Assembly (NCBI GenBank): GCA_050084515.1
Contig: CM114271.1
Location: 64,976,001 to 65,040,000, forward strand
Reading direction: 5' to 3'
DNA: 64,000 nt
From: Blasia pusilla
Lineage: Eukaryota; Marchantiophyta; Marchantiopsida; Blasiales
The notes below the pieces were generated by a model that saw only the letters and a program-made list of their open reading frames with translations, was not told the origin of the DNA and ran no database searches. Positions within the stretch are counted from its first letter, which is position 1, and every line of letters begins with the position of its first letter. Positions 49,562 to 61,250 of the stretch are shown one piece after another. Both the position numbers and the translations under genes were made by a program.

Positions 49562-49915
49562 TCAGTAGGACGCTGACTCCTCCCAGTAATCCACGGAAAA
49601 CCCCATTGGGTATAACACTGCTCCACCAACCAAGATGTTGTAGGACTCTACGTCAGTCACTATCGCCTTGGCTGGCACCACGGACTCATTTATAGGATGT
49701 CCCAGGCAAATCCTCATCACGAGCTTCTTTCGGGTGATATATTGTGTGGTACTCGCTCCACCCAAGGATGTCTGCATCTGGAATGGACAACGCTCCACAT
49801 CGGCTCTCGTCAAGCCCAATCCTCTAAATGACCCTTTCCCCAACATCAAGGGTTGCACTCCTGAATCCAACAAGACACACTGCGGACTAAAAGCTCTACC
49901 TCCAAGACTCACCAA
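49562..49915 (-). pseudogene. Gypsy B aspartic protease
   Basis: Open minus-strand frame with CVLLDSGVQPLMLGK (catalytic D-S-G), FRGLGL, YITRKKLVMRICLG, IVTDVESYNILVGGAVLYP and VDYWEE: a retropepsin-like fold of about 110 residues. Gag and a linker lie upstream (49931-50320) and the methyltransferase downstream. This is the best-preserved part of the element. Confidence 0.85.
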
Positions 49916-50349
49916 TTGGAAGACCTCTCCTCAATTATCCAGCAACAAAACACCAAGAGAAGCCATGGCACGCTCTATCGTGGGTCTAGCAGGCATCTCC
50001 GCCATCCTAGCAGCCGCAGCTTGCCATGAATTTGACGTGGACGGCCCAAGCATCCGCTCCAAGGGCAGCTCCATCACCTCCTCTGCAATCACCTTTGAAC
50101 ATGATGCAGGAACTCCAACTCCACGCTCACATAGCGTAGTGGCCAGCTGAAAAGACTCGGCGGGCGTACCCCCCAACATCATAACATCGGAAGCAGAAAA
50201 TAAAGGAGCGCGATACACAATGGTGGCCGCCCCCAACAACGTGCTCGACATATGCCCCTCCTCAGCATCAACAATAGGAGTTGTCGCACTTGCTTCTCCC
50301 ATCGCCCTCCGTGCCTGCACACCAACAACATCACCAACTCTCCAGGAAC

Positions 50350-52110
50350 TCTAATCACGACCCATCGATGGGGTCCTCATCGCCTCGATCAACGTCAAAG
50401 ATTGAGGAAGCCTAGTCTGTTTCCTAGCTTCCCCTTGTTGTGGATCCAACTGTACGGCTGCTCCACGCATCGTAACTGCAGCTGCCTCCATGTGGGCAAC
50501 CCCGCACATCCAGCCAGGATCCTCCATATCTCTGGCTGCTCCATATGATGTCGATGCCACGGATCCGGCATCGGGTAATCTGAATGCCATAGCGGCAATT
50601 TGCTCCTGTAGTTGATGTATCTGAGCAGCCATCCTAGCCTCACGCCCAACATCTCCCTAGACGCGTCTAGGTGGTAGGACTCTATCTCCTCCTAGGGCAG
50701 CTCCACCACCGTGTCGGGCAACTCTAGCTCCTTGTCCCCCAACGGGACCACTTGGTGCACGATCTCTAGGCCCACCTGGACCGGCTACTCGCTCGGGTGC
50801 CCTCTCTAGCCCTCGATCTGGATGTAACTTAGGATGTTAACTGAAACACCTGGCGCATGTATAACCATACCTCTGACAATAGTCACACTAATAACCTTCT
50901 GGTGCAGCACCATCTCCTCCTCCATTGTGAGGCACACGTCCATGACCTTGACGAGTGCAATCACGCTAGTGATGGGCTCCACCACATGATCAACAAGTAA
51001 TAGTAGGCGGTTTTTGCTGTGTTGCATATGAAGGCGTAAATCTCTATGGCATAGCCTCTCGGTATCCTCCTTGAGCTCGTGGTGCCACAGTCAACCTATC
51101 TCGGAGTCTACGTTGCTGCACAGGTGGCGCAGACAATCGTGACTGCTCTCGCCCAGAACCCATGGTGGCTACGCTCTCCTCCGCCATGTTGGGCTCAATG
51201 TTCTCAGCAGTCCTAAAAACATCTCTCAACATAGGGGAGGTGTTCATAAGAAGCACCCCCTCCCGCACCCGTGTCCGCAGGGTCCGGTCCAGCATCGCGT
51301 ACCATGACTGGATAGCTGAGCCTCTGTCACCTCCTAAGTGACGCTGATAAACTGGCGTAAGCGAGTGTAAGCCTCATGAAAACTCTCACCCGGGCGCCTC
51401 TGGAAGTCGTGGATGCTCTGCAACTTCTCCGTCCGTACTCCTTGGTAGCTCGCCCTCAACTCAGCAAAGAACTCAACCACAAGGTTGAACCTGGGACGAA
51501 CTCGACTAGACGGTGCAACTGCTCATGTGCGAGTGACCCCTCCTAAAACGTCACTAGTGGAAGACGAAGTAGCCTCTCCTTACTCCTCCTCCTCATCTGA
51601 GAACGGATCCATCCACGACACATTGTGTGGGTCGTAGTAGAGTCGCCATGCCTCAATCTCCTGGGCATATCTATGGGAGAACTCATGCTAATCGTCCATG
51701 GGCGCCCCCTCTAAATGCTGGAACATACCGTTCCATGTTGTAAACGGGTTGAACTCTCTAGAGTTCCTAGCCCGATGGGAGTCGCACAAACTCCTAAACT
51801 CTGCCATGAAATCGTGCAACTCAATCGTACCTACTGCATCTAAAACCTACGCGGTCCTCTACCCCGGTCGTCCATCTCGTACGCCCAACTGGTAGGACCA
51901 CTCACAATGTGTGGCGATGCACTCACAAACTCCTCTACACCCTCCTCGTCTTTGATGATGACACAAAAGGAGGTTGAGGTGGTCCCTCACGTGGAGACCC
52001 TCCGAACCTCCCGCCACTCCGCGTAAAACCTCTAGACCTAGTCTCGGGTTCACCACCTCGCCTCTCAAAATCCCGAGCGGATGCCGTGATGACCCTCGTG
52101 CCCCTCTCAC
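50350..52110 (-). pseudogene. Gypsy B Gag with two zinc knuckles
   Basis: The minus-strand frame through 51830-51300 reads IELHDFMAEFRSLCDSH, RPRFNLVVEFFAELRASYQG, EKLQSIHDFQRRPGESFHEA and YTRLRQFISVT, the pattern of plant gypsy Gag. It then reads LDRTLRTRVREGVLL (51295). Near 50830-51000 two Cys-rich knuckles are recognisable but broken by stops (C.SCGGAHH, CDYCQRYGYTCARC; His lost in the second). The C-terminal ORF 50351-50632 continues. The 5' end of Gag is uncertain. Confidence 0.7.
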
Positions 52111-53384
52111 TTGATCACTCTCAACCTTGCGAGGAATCTCTCAATCACTCATCCCAAACATGCAGTTCTCGATCTACACTCTCCCTCCTCGAGACGTGTA
52201 ACGTGCGGCAACAACCGGCGTGGTGCGGCAAATCGACTAAGCTATCATCTCATCGACAACCTACCCTCAACTCCAGACATCCCACACACGTCTATGTCCC
52301 CTAAACCACATATATAAATGATGCTCTCAGCATCCACACAACCCAATATCCCCAAATAAACTACCCAAATCCTGGAATACCTTACGCGTGCAGGATAAAG
52401 GACCAAAATGGATGACCTGAACACATGTCAATGTCGCTCCTCAACAACTGCAAATCTCAACCCCAACTGAGTTGTGGAGAAAACTCCTCCAATCAGCAAG
52501 TCATACTCCTCCCGTACTGTCGTTGCTCAATGGACAGTGCGGTTCCAATGGAACGGTGCGGCGTTGCAGGCGACACGGAACGGCTATGAACGGCACGGTT
52601 CTCGATGGTAGGATGCGGAACTCGACGGCATACCCTCCTCAATAAAAAATAAACCCATACTTTGCTCCACAATGACGGTGCGGCTCCACAATCGAGACAG
52701 TATGCCTCCACGATCGAGACGGTGCGGTGTGGCCACAAGCGGCATGGCACGGCGCGACAATCGATGGCGTGTTGCGGCTACGGGCGTCACGGCACGGTAC
52801 TCGATCGTCATCGAGCGGCTACCAATCAAAATATAGGAGCATGAAATCAAAACTCAAACACCATAACCAGAGGTCATTTTCCATCATTGGTTGATGACGA
52901 AACTGCGATGATAGCGGCGGCCAAAACAAAGTACATGGTGGCGATGCAAGTCAGAGAATCAAGGAACGTCGTGGAAGACCCTCCACTCCGTAATGGCGGC
53001 AATGGAAACCAAAGGGTGGCAAACGGACGGTGGACCATTGATGGTGACTATGACGGCAACGGCGGCCACTGGCGTGGCAGCTGGTTTAGGGTTTGAACAA
53101 TTTAACCCTAAAAATTGTCTAGCAATGGAAATTTTGCAAGATTGACCATGACGTTTTGCTCGCAACTCCAAATTGTGCATTTTTTGTTGCACACCGTGTA
53201 CAGCTTCACGATCTACGACAACGTCAAAAAATATTTAGAATCAGAGATTCTAGTAAAAACTGAGAAGGGCTGTCGTAAAGCCCAACGTCTCTTTCTCCTA
53301 CACAAAAGTCGGCACCTCTTCCGCACTGATTTCTCCCAACAAAAATGTAAAACCTAAAAAAATACAAATCAGCAAGCTACATGG
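52111..53384 (-). other. Gypsy B 5' leader with a CGG-rich tract
   Basis: Untranslated region between Gag and the 5' LTR. 52510-52815 is full of degenerate ggcacggt / ggtgcggt / tcgatggc words with many retained CpGs, unlike the CpG-poor coding part. No ORF of interest. A primer-binding site could not be fixed. Confidence 0.5.
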
Positions 53385-54142
53385 TGCTTTGTAGAGCACC
53401 GGCATGGGACAACCCGCCCCCATAATCAATCTCTATCAGAAATAGGGCAGCACTTCTGCGCGCCACTCTTCCACACAAAAAATCGGCAAATGCAAAGAAC
53501 AATCAAAGTAGCCCTTGCACCGTCAAGCACTCCCATGAGTCACTAAATGGGGAACACGGTCCCCAACCTACAAAAACAACGAGTGACCAGCGAGCTTCCC
53601 CATGAAGCTCTCTCACTCTCTCATTCTCTCTTTGTAAAGTAAGATCCAATCTCTCTCTACACTATCTCACACCATAGCTCTCAAAAGTATGCACTCTCTC
53701 TCATGTCAAACCAAACCCACTCTCCTAATAAGAGGCTTGGGTTACACTCACAAGGCAAAGGACCATAGCTCCGTTGCCTCATGCCAAGAGGTTCAACAAA
53801 GAGAGAATGAGCTCTCAAGTTCCCTCTTTTGGAGGTATACCCCCTTCCCTCTCCCAAGCCCTCTCAACAGTAACCTATACTTGCAGGTCACCTCCTTGGC
53901 TCTTGACCTGCTGTAGCGGGTCAAGGGCCAATTCTAAAAGTAGAAAGTCAACTTTTCCCAATATGGAAACTTACCTAAAATCGTATGTTTCTCTATATGG
54001 CTCCAAATGAGCCGAAACGAAGGGGAAACCTGCTCTCTCATGATTCCCGGGGCATGAGCAGGTCATCCTCGATCTCTTGGGCCTATCCTCCACTACTTGT
54101 GAAGACGCTCTGCTAGATCCCACCGATCTATCCTAACAGTCA
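53385..54142 (-). repeat. Gypsy B 5' LTR
   Basis: On the minus strand this starts tgactgttaggatagatcgg (54142) and ends about gcggaagaggtg/..gtgctctacaaagc (53385-53400). It matches the solo LTR at 36868-37622 and the 3' LTR. It borders copia at 54147, and joining 43472 to 54151 restores copia codons. Confidence 0.75.
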
Positions 54143-54146
54143 TGTC

Positions 54147-55995
54147 AGCCTATTCCACCTCTAAACTTGTCTGTTGAGGGGAAGAATATGACTATAAACC
54201 AAGAGACATTGTCTTCAACTTCCCCAAGTACTAGTGCAGGATTAGAAGAGGTCCTAGATTCATCAGTTAAATCTGTAAGTCCATGGACGGAAAGAGTACG
54301 TATTCATTTTGTTGATACTAGTCAGAGCTTGAGTCAGGTGTTAGAGGCATCTACCTCTGAACAACAACTTTGTAGATCAAGTAGAGTTACCCATCCAGTT
54401 CATAGATTCATAAATGAAGGTTTCCTTGCGACACATCATGCATATATGATGACTATCCTTCAAGAGCAGTAGCGGAGTTGTTTTGAAGAAGCTGCGAGTA
54501 AAGTCGAATGGATTGAAGCTATGGAGGAAGAGCTTGCTGCATTAAGACATCAACAAATATGAGAGCTGGTTGATATACCTTCCGGTAAGAAAGCTATTGG
54601 TTGCAAATGGGTTTACAAAATCAAGCGCAATCAAGATGGTACAATTAACACATACAAAACGAGATTGGTGGCTAAGGGCTATGCACAACAATATGGTATC
54701 AATTATGAGGAAATATTTAGCCCTGTTGCAAAGATGGCGACTATGAGAACAGTGGTTGTAGTTGGAGTAAGTAAGAAGTGGAGATTACATCACATAGACG
54801 TCAAGAATGCCTTCTTGAATGGAGATCTATACGAGGAGATATATATGACTCAACCACCTAGATACGAGCATCCCAAGTTTCCATTTTTTGTATACAGGTT
54901 CAAGAAAGCTCTATACAGGCTCAAACAAGCTCCAAGAGCTTGGTATGGCAATATTACATACGTCCTAGAAGAGTTAGGTTTTAGGGTATGTGATTCTGAC
55001 TCCTCGTTATATCTCTTGGGATAATAAGATCATACGATTCTCATTGTATTGTATGTTTACGATCTCTTGATTACTGGGAATACTGAAGAAATGGTACAAC
55101 AAGTCAAGCTTAAGTTACAAGCAGAATTTGATATGAAGGACTTGGAAGAACTCGAGTACTTCCTTGGTATTGATTTTATCAAGGTTGGAGAGAGCATGTG
55201 GTTACTACAACGACAATATGCTCTTTATATGCTTTCAAACTATGGTATGACGGCTTGTAAGCCAATCTCTACTTCACTCTTAGCTTCACGCTTTAGTGAA
55301 GCTAAGAGTGGATGAAAGAGAGTTGCTTGCAAATTCTAATATGTACATGCACATGGTTGGAAGTTTGATCTATCTAACTATAACCAGACCAAATCCGAGC
55401 TATGTTGTTGGCCTAATGAGCTAGTTTATGCAAGCAGCTCAAAAACCTCACCTTGATGTTGTGAGGAGGATTATGCCGTATATGAAATTCTCTATTCAAT
55501 TCGGGTTTCAATTTGAACCTTCTCCGAGTTTTCAATTACACGGATTCACAGATGCTGATTGGGTAGGAAGCGTGTCTGATGGACACTCCACATTTGGTTA
55601 TTCATTTACTTTGGGAAGCGCCGCTGTAAGTTGGGCTTCAAAGAAGCAACCTATAGTTGCTCTATCTTCAATAGAGGCTGAGTATAGAGGAGCAACCAAT
55701 ACAGCATGTGAGGCGGTGTGGCTTCATCGATTACTTGTTGAGATTGGTGTTAGTAACTTAAAACCTAATGTAATATATGCAGATAATATTAGTAGCATCA
55801 AGCTTGCTAATAACCTTATCTTTCATGCTCATACAAAGCATATTGAAGTGCACTGTCATTTTATTAGAGAGAAAGTACTTGCAGGAGAAATTGATCTTGT
55901 GTATATAGGTACAGATTAGCAAATTCCTTACATCTTTACAAAGGTATTGTCTAGAGATAAATTTGAGATGTTTAGAAAAAATTTAGGCGTTAGAG
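54147..55995 (+). pseudogene. Ty1/copia element, second part: reverse transcriptase and RNase H
   Basis: Continues the copia frame interrupted at 43472 (IPPLNLSVEGKNM). RT: WIEAMEEELAAL, IGCKWVYKIKRNQDGTI, RLVAKGYAQQYGINYEEIFS, HHIDVKNAFLNGDLYEEIYM, LYRLKQAPRAWY. In the catalytic box the first Asp of YVDD is now Tyr (YVYD, codon 55058-55060). RNase H: GFTDADWVGSVSDG, SWASKKQPIVALSS, EAEYRG, ADNISSIKLANN. TAG near 54470, TGA near 54560, stops near 55023, a frameshift at a 15-bp hairpin (55275-55310) and TAG near 55421. The order Gag-PR-IN-RT-RH identifies copia. Confidence 0.9.
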
Positions 55996-56010
55996 ATATT
56001 GATATGAGCT

Positions 56011-56810
56011 TGAGGGATATTGGAGAACCCCTCCTCTTTACCCAAAGGGGAGGGGTTCTCCAATAACCCCTCCCCTTTGGGAAAAGAAGGTCGGGCCCTT
56101 CATTGTGGCCCTCAACCCGACTCCACTTACAGTCGTTTTCGGATTGTATCTCGGCCTCTACTTATGCGTTTGCAGCGATCTTTAATGCGTTTGAACCGGC
56201 TCTTCATAAGCTTTCCAACGCATCCTTATTTGTTCCAAACGCATCTCGGCGCTAAAAGTTATGGCCATAAATACAGTCGGAAACTCTCAAACGCTAGTGG
56301 CGTTCCCAATCCGGATCTTTCCTTTGGCAACCCACTTCCTAGACTCGACTTCTTTCAAGTCTCATTCCGCGTTTGGTCCAAGTTTCTCAGTCGCGACCAT
56401 AACATCTGAAATGCGATTCCTCGCTCGCGTCTCGTCTCTTGTCTCCTCTTTGAGACAACTCCAACGCGCAAACCATCTTAGCGTGAGTCCGCTAATGTTC
56501 CGATGTTCCGCTTGGCACTTGTTTGGTCATGAGGGTCGCGACACACACAAAGTAGGGAAGCTTAATCTTGGTTAGTTAGTTAAGCACGATTATCTTAAGT
56601 AGGAGTAGTTAATCATATTTAGTCTAACTCGAGACTATGGTTAAGGGTAGGGTTAGGGTTGCTTGTACATACCCTATATAATTGAGAAGAGGACCATCCT
56701 CCACTCATTCTCTCATTGCAGATTTCGTTCTCCATGGTGGTGTGTGTGTGAGAGCCGTTTTCCACCAGTTATGCTTGTTTAGCAGTTTTCTACATGTGTC
56801 ACTATAATGT
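56011..56810 (+). repeat. Copia 3' LTR
   Basis: After the RNase H end and a purine-rich gcttgaggga tract, sequence starts tattggagaacccctcctc. It has a strong hairpin (about 56022-56063, ggagaacccctcc/ggaggggttctcc), a TATA-like ctatataattg at about 56673 followed by gagaagaggacc, and ends near ctacatgtgtca (about 56802). The TATA box shows where U3 ends. The matching 5' LTR is not in the window. Ends are approximate. Confidence 0.6.
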
Positions 56811-57062
56811 TTGGAAGGAAAGAAAGCAAATCTTTTATATCGGTTGCCCAATCTAACAAGAAGTCTAGTTTATGTTTCTTCGTCTAGAGTGCACATAACC
56901 TCTTTCTCAAGTTGAAATTGATCAAGCGCAATGTTCTCCTCTCACGAGCATAAGTACGAGCTTGCAACCGTAGCTCAGGCTTAGTGAGATAGTCCAATCT
57001 TATGCGCATCAAGGTTGATCTTGTCCCTCGCCAAGTCCCGGTCTTGTCTTCTCTGTCAACTC
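56811..57062. other. Flank of the copia element; nothing recognised
   Basis: No coding or repeat signal. A target duplication for copia cannot be checked because its 5' end is missing. Confidence 0.4.
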
Positions 57063-58218
57063 TCATCCTAAAACCCCCTCTTTAGTCAGCTTGAAGCACT
57101 CATCACAAGTGAGATGCTTAAAACCACCATCCAATCTACTAACATGCAGACAATCAATTGATCTTAACAAGCCCCTTATGTCCACCCAACACTCAGATGT
57201 GGGGTTGAACACCCTCTTCCTAACTCTAGCCCCAAAGACCTCCGTAGTGTCTCTCCAATAACCCCAAGACAATTGAGATAACAGAAAGTCGGCAAGGTTT
57301 AGGGTATGTGAAGCCTCACCTTCAGAACCTCCGCCATGTTGAGACCCCCCAGGCGAAGAACACTTCACCAGCCACCTCTCAAGGGCATTGAAGGGCTTAG
57401 TGTCTCTATTTGTAAGGCTTTGCCTACCTTTCCTATTTTAGAGGTGCAGAAGCATTTTCTCTTCTTAGTTCCACACCTCTGAGATGGAACTTAATTGTCA
57501 AATGCTACTCTACGTTGATCTTCAAGTTCTTATGCGCAAGAGCTAAGTGGATGGTCTCTTTACAATACAAACAGTGAGCTTTAAAATTGAAAGCCACAAT
57601 TGGCTCCACAACAAGGTCTCCACTCTAATGGATATAAGATATAAGGTAATTTCCTTAAACCGAGGCCGAGTTTACCTCCTCCATGATTCTAAGCCCTTCC
57701 TCCACTACTAGCCTTGGATCCACAGGTTGAGGCCTACGCATTTCAAACTTGGTTCTCTTTGTGACAAGTAAGTCATTTCTCTCTGCCCACCGCCTCTCAT
57801 GTTGAACTCTTAGAATATGCTTTCTCCAATTATTGAATGTATTATCAATGCATTTCTTGTGCTCGGAACCTTTTGCGATGCCGTACACTTCAACACACTC
57901 CTCGTAGAAAAATCTACCCTGAGGTTCCCCATGTTTATCAAAGGTTTGCTCAGACCATCTATGGTGGTCTAATTTTAGGTCCTTCATCAACCTATCTCAT
58001 CCCCTCGTCTTACTTTTCCAGTACGGCGTGTAGAAGGGTTTCATCAACGTTAGGCCCCATGTACCCCTCACATTAGCAATATCAAGGGATTGATGTGAGC
58101 TCCCACCTACCAAACTAGAGATCCAATTATCCTCTCCTTCTCCCGATTTGGGATTGGGCCCACATGGGGATGGAGTAGTGTTAGATCCTCTACCAATTTG
58201 TCTATAATATCTATGCAA
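57063..58218 (-). pseudogene. Unrecognised minus-strand ORF cluster
   Basis: Two pieces. 58218-57655 is one frame interrupted only by a TGA just after 57997. It contains GVRGTWGLTLMKPFY-like text, LKLDHHRWSEQTFDKHGEPQ, RFFYEECVEVYGIAKGSEHK and NNWRKHILRVQHERRWAE, and ends RIMEEVNSASV. 57368-57063 reads LADFLLSQLSWGYWRDTTEVFG, VFNPTSECWVDIRGLL and LTCDECFKL. The composition is protein-like (charged, few repeats), but I know no family. It may be a transposon-borne protein or a host gene fragment. Confidence 0.35.
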
Positions 58219-59629
58219 TTACAAGTCATGTCTTCATTATTTGAAAGGCTTGCAATGAATCACTTAGGCTCTATGTTCAGTTCCCTACTATTTTTCCCTC
58301 CCTCCTCCTTTTCATAAAATGTACCCGTGTGAGTCCTACTATCTATTAAATAAACTTCCTCTCCCATATCCTCTAGTATATTAGAATCTTCCACGTCCTT
58401 ATCTATAATTCCAAATATATTCTCTTATCTCAAAAACTGAACTCAACATCTTTCCACTTCTTTGATTTGTTAAGTTTATCCCTCATGTTCTCTAAGGTTT
58501 CCTCATCCTTATAGGCATATATCATTAGTGATTCTATTTTGTCAACCCCAATCACTCGTAAATAAAGGAGCTTAATTTTGTGTGACATTGTGAGCAATAT
58601 TGCAGCAGAGTACAAATCGTCATATTACATTCACAAAGAGAGAGGTGAAGGTTAGGACACATCCACTCACATGATGTTAGTGAGAAACATCTATTGTAAT
58701 CACAAGAATGAATGAAACACATACACAAACTATACAAAATTGATACGAGGGGTGATCATGGTACAAAAAAAACCCCTATGGATGTGAGATGATCACCCCA
58801 TCAACATTCTCTGCCAAAAACCTAAATTACTATCCTTAAGTGCAAAAGTCAGTCGTTCCGCAAAAAATTAGAGGCCTCATAATAGCCATTGGAAAAACCC
58901 TACTCATCTATGACTCACATCATGGCGCCAACCCATCCTCCACCACATAGGCCCAAAATACACCGGACTACAACATGGGCAAAAACCTCCCCTCAACCGC
59001 TCCCAAGGATACCGTCTAGCCAAGCAAATTCTTGGAGGTGGCAGCAATCTCTCTAGCATGTAGCACTACTCAAATAAGAGGCACACAATATGACTAGAGA
59101 TCCTCATGGATCATAGCTACAACTTTCCTCATATGAGAGGAGTTATCCTCACCAACCAAAAACCCATTCTGGTCCTGGAAAATGTGGACTGTCATCCAAT
59201 CTTCCATTCCCAACATCAACCATGCCAAAATGGAGTACCGATCCTCGTGCAACAACACAAAATCAGCCATCTTCATATACAACTGACGGCTTGTTCATGA
59301 AACCGTCAACTTGTAGTCCTTTGCACAAGGTCCCATTCCCAATAGTGCATGGTTGCATAACCACAAATCTTCAACTGACACATAAGTGGCAATGCAGCTA
59401 TGCGCTCAAACAAGGAGATGGGTCGGACCTTGATGAAGATCGCCTTCTTCACATCAAAGGGCAAGGCTTGAAGCCTTGCGTGGATATAGAAAGTGTGTGA
59501 AGGGGATCAGATCTTGTAGGAGCTGCTATTAGTGTCTGAGGATCTTTTACCATGTCTAAGTAAAAGATCAACGCAAATGAGTTCATAATCATATGAAATT
59601 CATAACACTGCCACAACCTAGGACAAGTC
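58219..59629. other. No gene recognised
   Basis: AT-rich DNA with short ORFs on both strands lacking motifs. Around 59100-59500 plus and minus ORFs overlap and cancel each other as evidence. Confidence 0.4.
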
Positions 59630-60166
59630 AGATTTCTGTCTCATGACAGAAACCTAAGAGAGGGGAAGGAGGGTGGAAAAGTTTTAGGGAGAGGTAGTGA
59701 TCCCCCTCTCTCACCAATTCCTCGTTTCTGTCTTATGACAGCAACCAGGAATAGGGGGGAGGGGGGATCCAATTCAAGGAGAGAGGGGGAGGGATTCCCC
59801 CTCAGGTTTTTGTCTTATGAAAAAAACGTGAGAAGCACAATGGGGGGGTAGAATTTGAGGTAGAGAGGGGGCGAAGGAGAAAGGGGGTCCCAACTGAGGT
59901 TTTGTCTTATGAGAGAAACCTGAAAAGCACCGGGGGGGAGAATTTGAGGGAGAGAGGCGGGAGTTCCCCTCTGAATTTCCTATCTTACGACAGAAACTTG
60001 AGAAGCAGGGGGGGAATTTGAGGGAGAGAGGGGAGAATGGGGATCCTACCTGAGATTTCTGTCATAAGACAGAAACCTCTCTCAGGTTTCTGTCTTATGA
60101 TAGACACCTAAGAAGCATGGGGGGGGGGGGGATTCCCCTGAGGTTTGTGTCTAATGACAGAAGCCC
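59630..60166. repeat. Palindrome-cored minisatellite (8 units)
   Basis: Eight copies of a near-perfect palindrome of the form aggtttctgtcttatgacag (followed by aaacct) occur at about 59631, 59722, 59803, 59896, 59973, 60053, 60083 and 60140. The first six are 77-93 bp apart, separated by G-rich spacers (agaagcat, g-runs, aatttgagggagagagggg). The last two spacings are shorter (30 and 57 bp). No coding function. Confidence 0.85.
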
Positions 60167-61250
60167 CTTCAAATAAAATCCAAGGGGAGAGGGAGAGGAG
60201 AGAGAGAGAGAATACCCTACTTGGAGAAATGGCAGCAACAACTTTGTGAGTCTGAGGTTGAAGAAGGCTCTACTTGATCTTGGAGCACCAGCAACAACAA
60301 CAACAATACTACAATGACCAAGAGCTTTACCAGGTGACAATGGAGCAACTAAAGTCTGGTTAGAGGATGGAACCTTCAGTAGCTGAAGAGGAGTACGAGG
60401 ATAGAACTTGCAAAAGCTATTGCAAAAAAATAGTAGGAGTGAGTGAGGGCCATTGCAGAAGTGGCAATGCAGCAACTGGAGGATTAGCAAGACTGAGCAA
60501 GTCCGAGGCTGCCTAGGATATAGTAGGGAGTGAGGACAATACCTGTTCTGCAGTAGGAGCTTTAGCAACAACAACAATCAGGAAAAGAGCAATAGTAGAG
60601 GCAAAATGAGCTTGGACTATGCAGCAACAATTCGAGAGCTTCCACCACCACCAGCCCCCAAAGTGTGAGCCAAAAAAATGTGAAGGAATCTCGGACAGAA
60701 CCAAGTGCCTGAGATCTCCTTGAGCTGCAACAGACCTGAAGGGGGGAGAGTGTTCTCACAATTACAAGCAGCACTAGTAGAAAAGAGAAAATCTTTCCAA
60801 AGGGCCAGGGCTTCGCCTTCAAAGAGAACTCTCACCTCTTCCAACTCTCCAACTCAAAAAATGAGGGAGAGACTATCATTGGGGTCCGACTACACCTACC
60901 TCCTCGCCCCCGCCCCCCCCCTTTCTCAAAATCAAGGGCTCTGATCAGCCCTCCTTGATCGAGTGGTTGAAAGTCCCTTGGAGGGAGTGATCCTAGGGCT
61001 TGGCCAGATCTAAAGGCCATGATCAAATCAGGCCCATCCTAGGGTTCACAGAACTTGGATAATTTTGATCCAATGGTCGTAAAAATTCCAAAACCAAGGG
61101 GGGGTTGGAGATATATAAGAGCCCTTCTACATGTAAAAGAAACCCACTCTCTTTCCTTGAGACAATTTCTCAACTTGCTATGAAATCATTTCATTTTCAC
61201 CATTCCCAAGTTTTTAAATTTTGGACATCCATCTTATTCCTCATAAGCTG
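60167..61250. other. No gene recognised
   Basis: CAACAA-rich and G-rich stretches give Leu-rich ORFs on the minus strand (60095-60844), best taken as compositional. 61090-61150 (gggggttggagatatataagagccc) looks like a promoter-type TATA region, but no downstream gene is visible. Confidence 0.4.

Noticed and set aside
55275-55310. 15-bp perfect hairpin as a regulatory element
   Set aside because: It lies in the copia RT-RNase H linker at the frameshift and looks like a local mutation product.
56646-56660. Telomere-like agggttagggtt
   Set aside because: Only about two units, inside the copia 3' LTR; not a telomeric array.
59630-60166. CRISPR-like array of palindromic repeats
   Set aside because: Repeats and spacing are irregular, spacers are low-complexity and similar to each other, and the host is a eukaryote.
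60095-60844. Leu-rich minus-strand ORFs suggesting membrane proteins
   Set aside because: They arise from CAACAA/GCAGCA-rich composition, overlap in several frames and lack any start or domain support.
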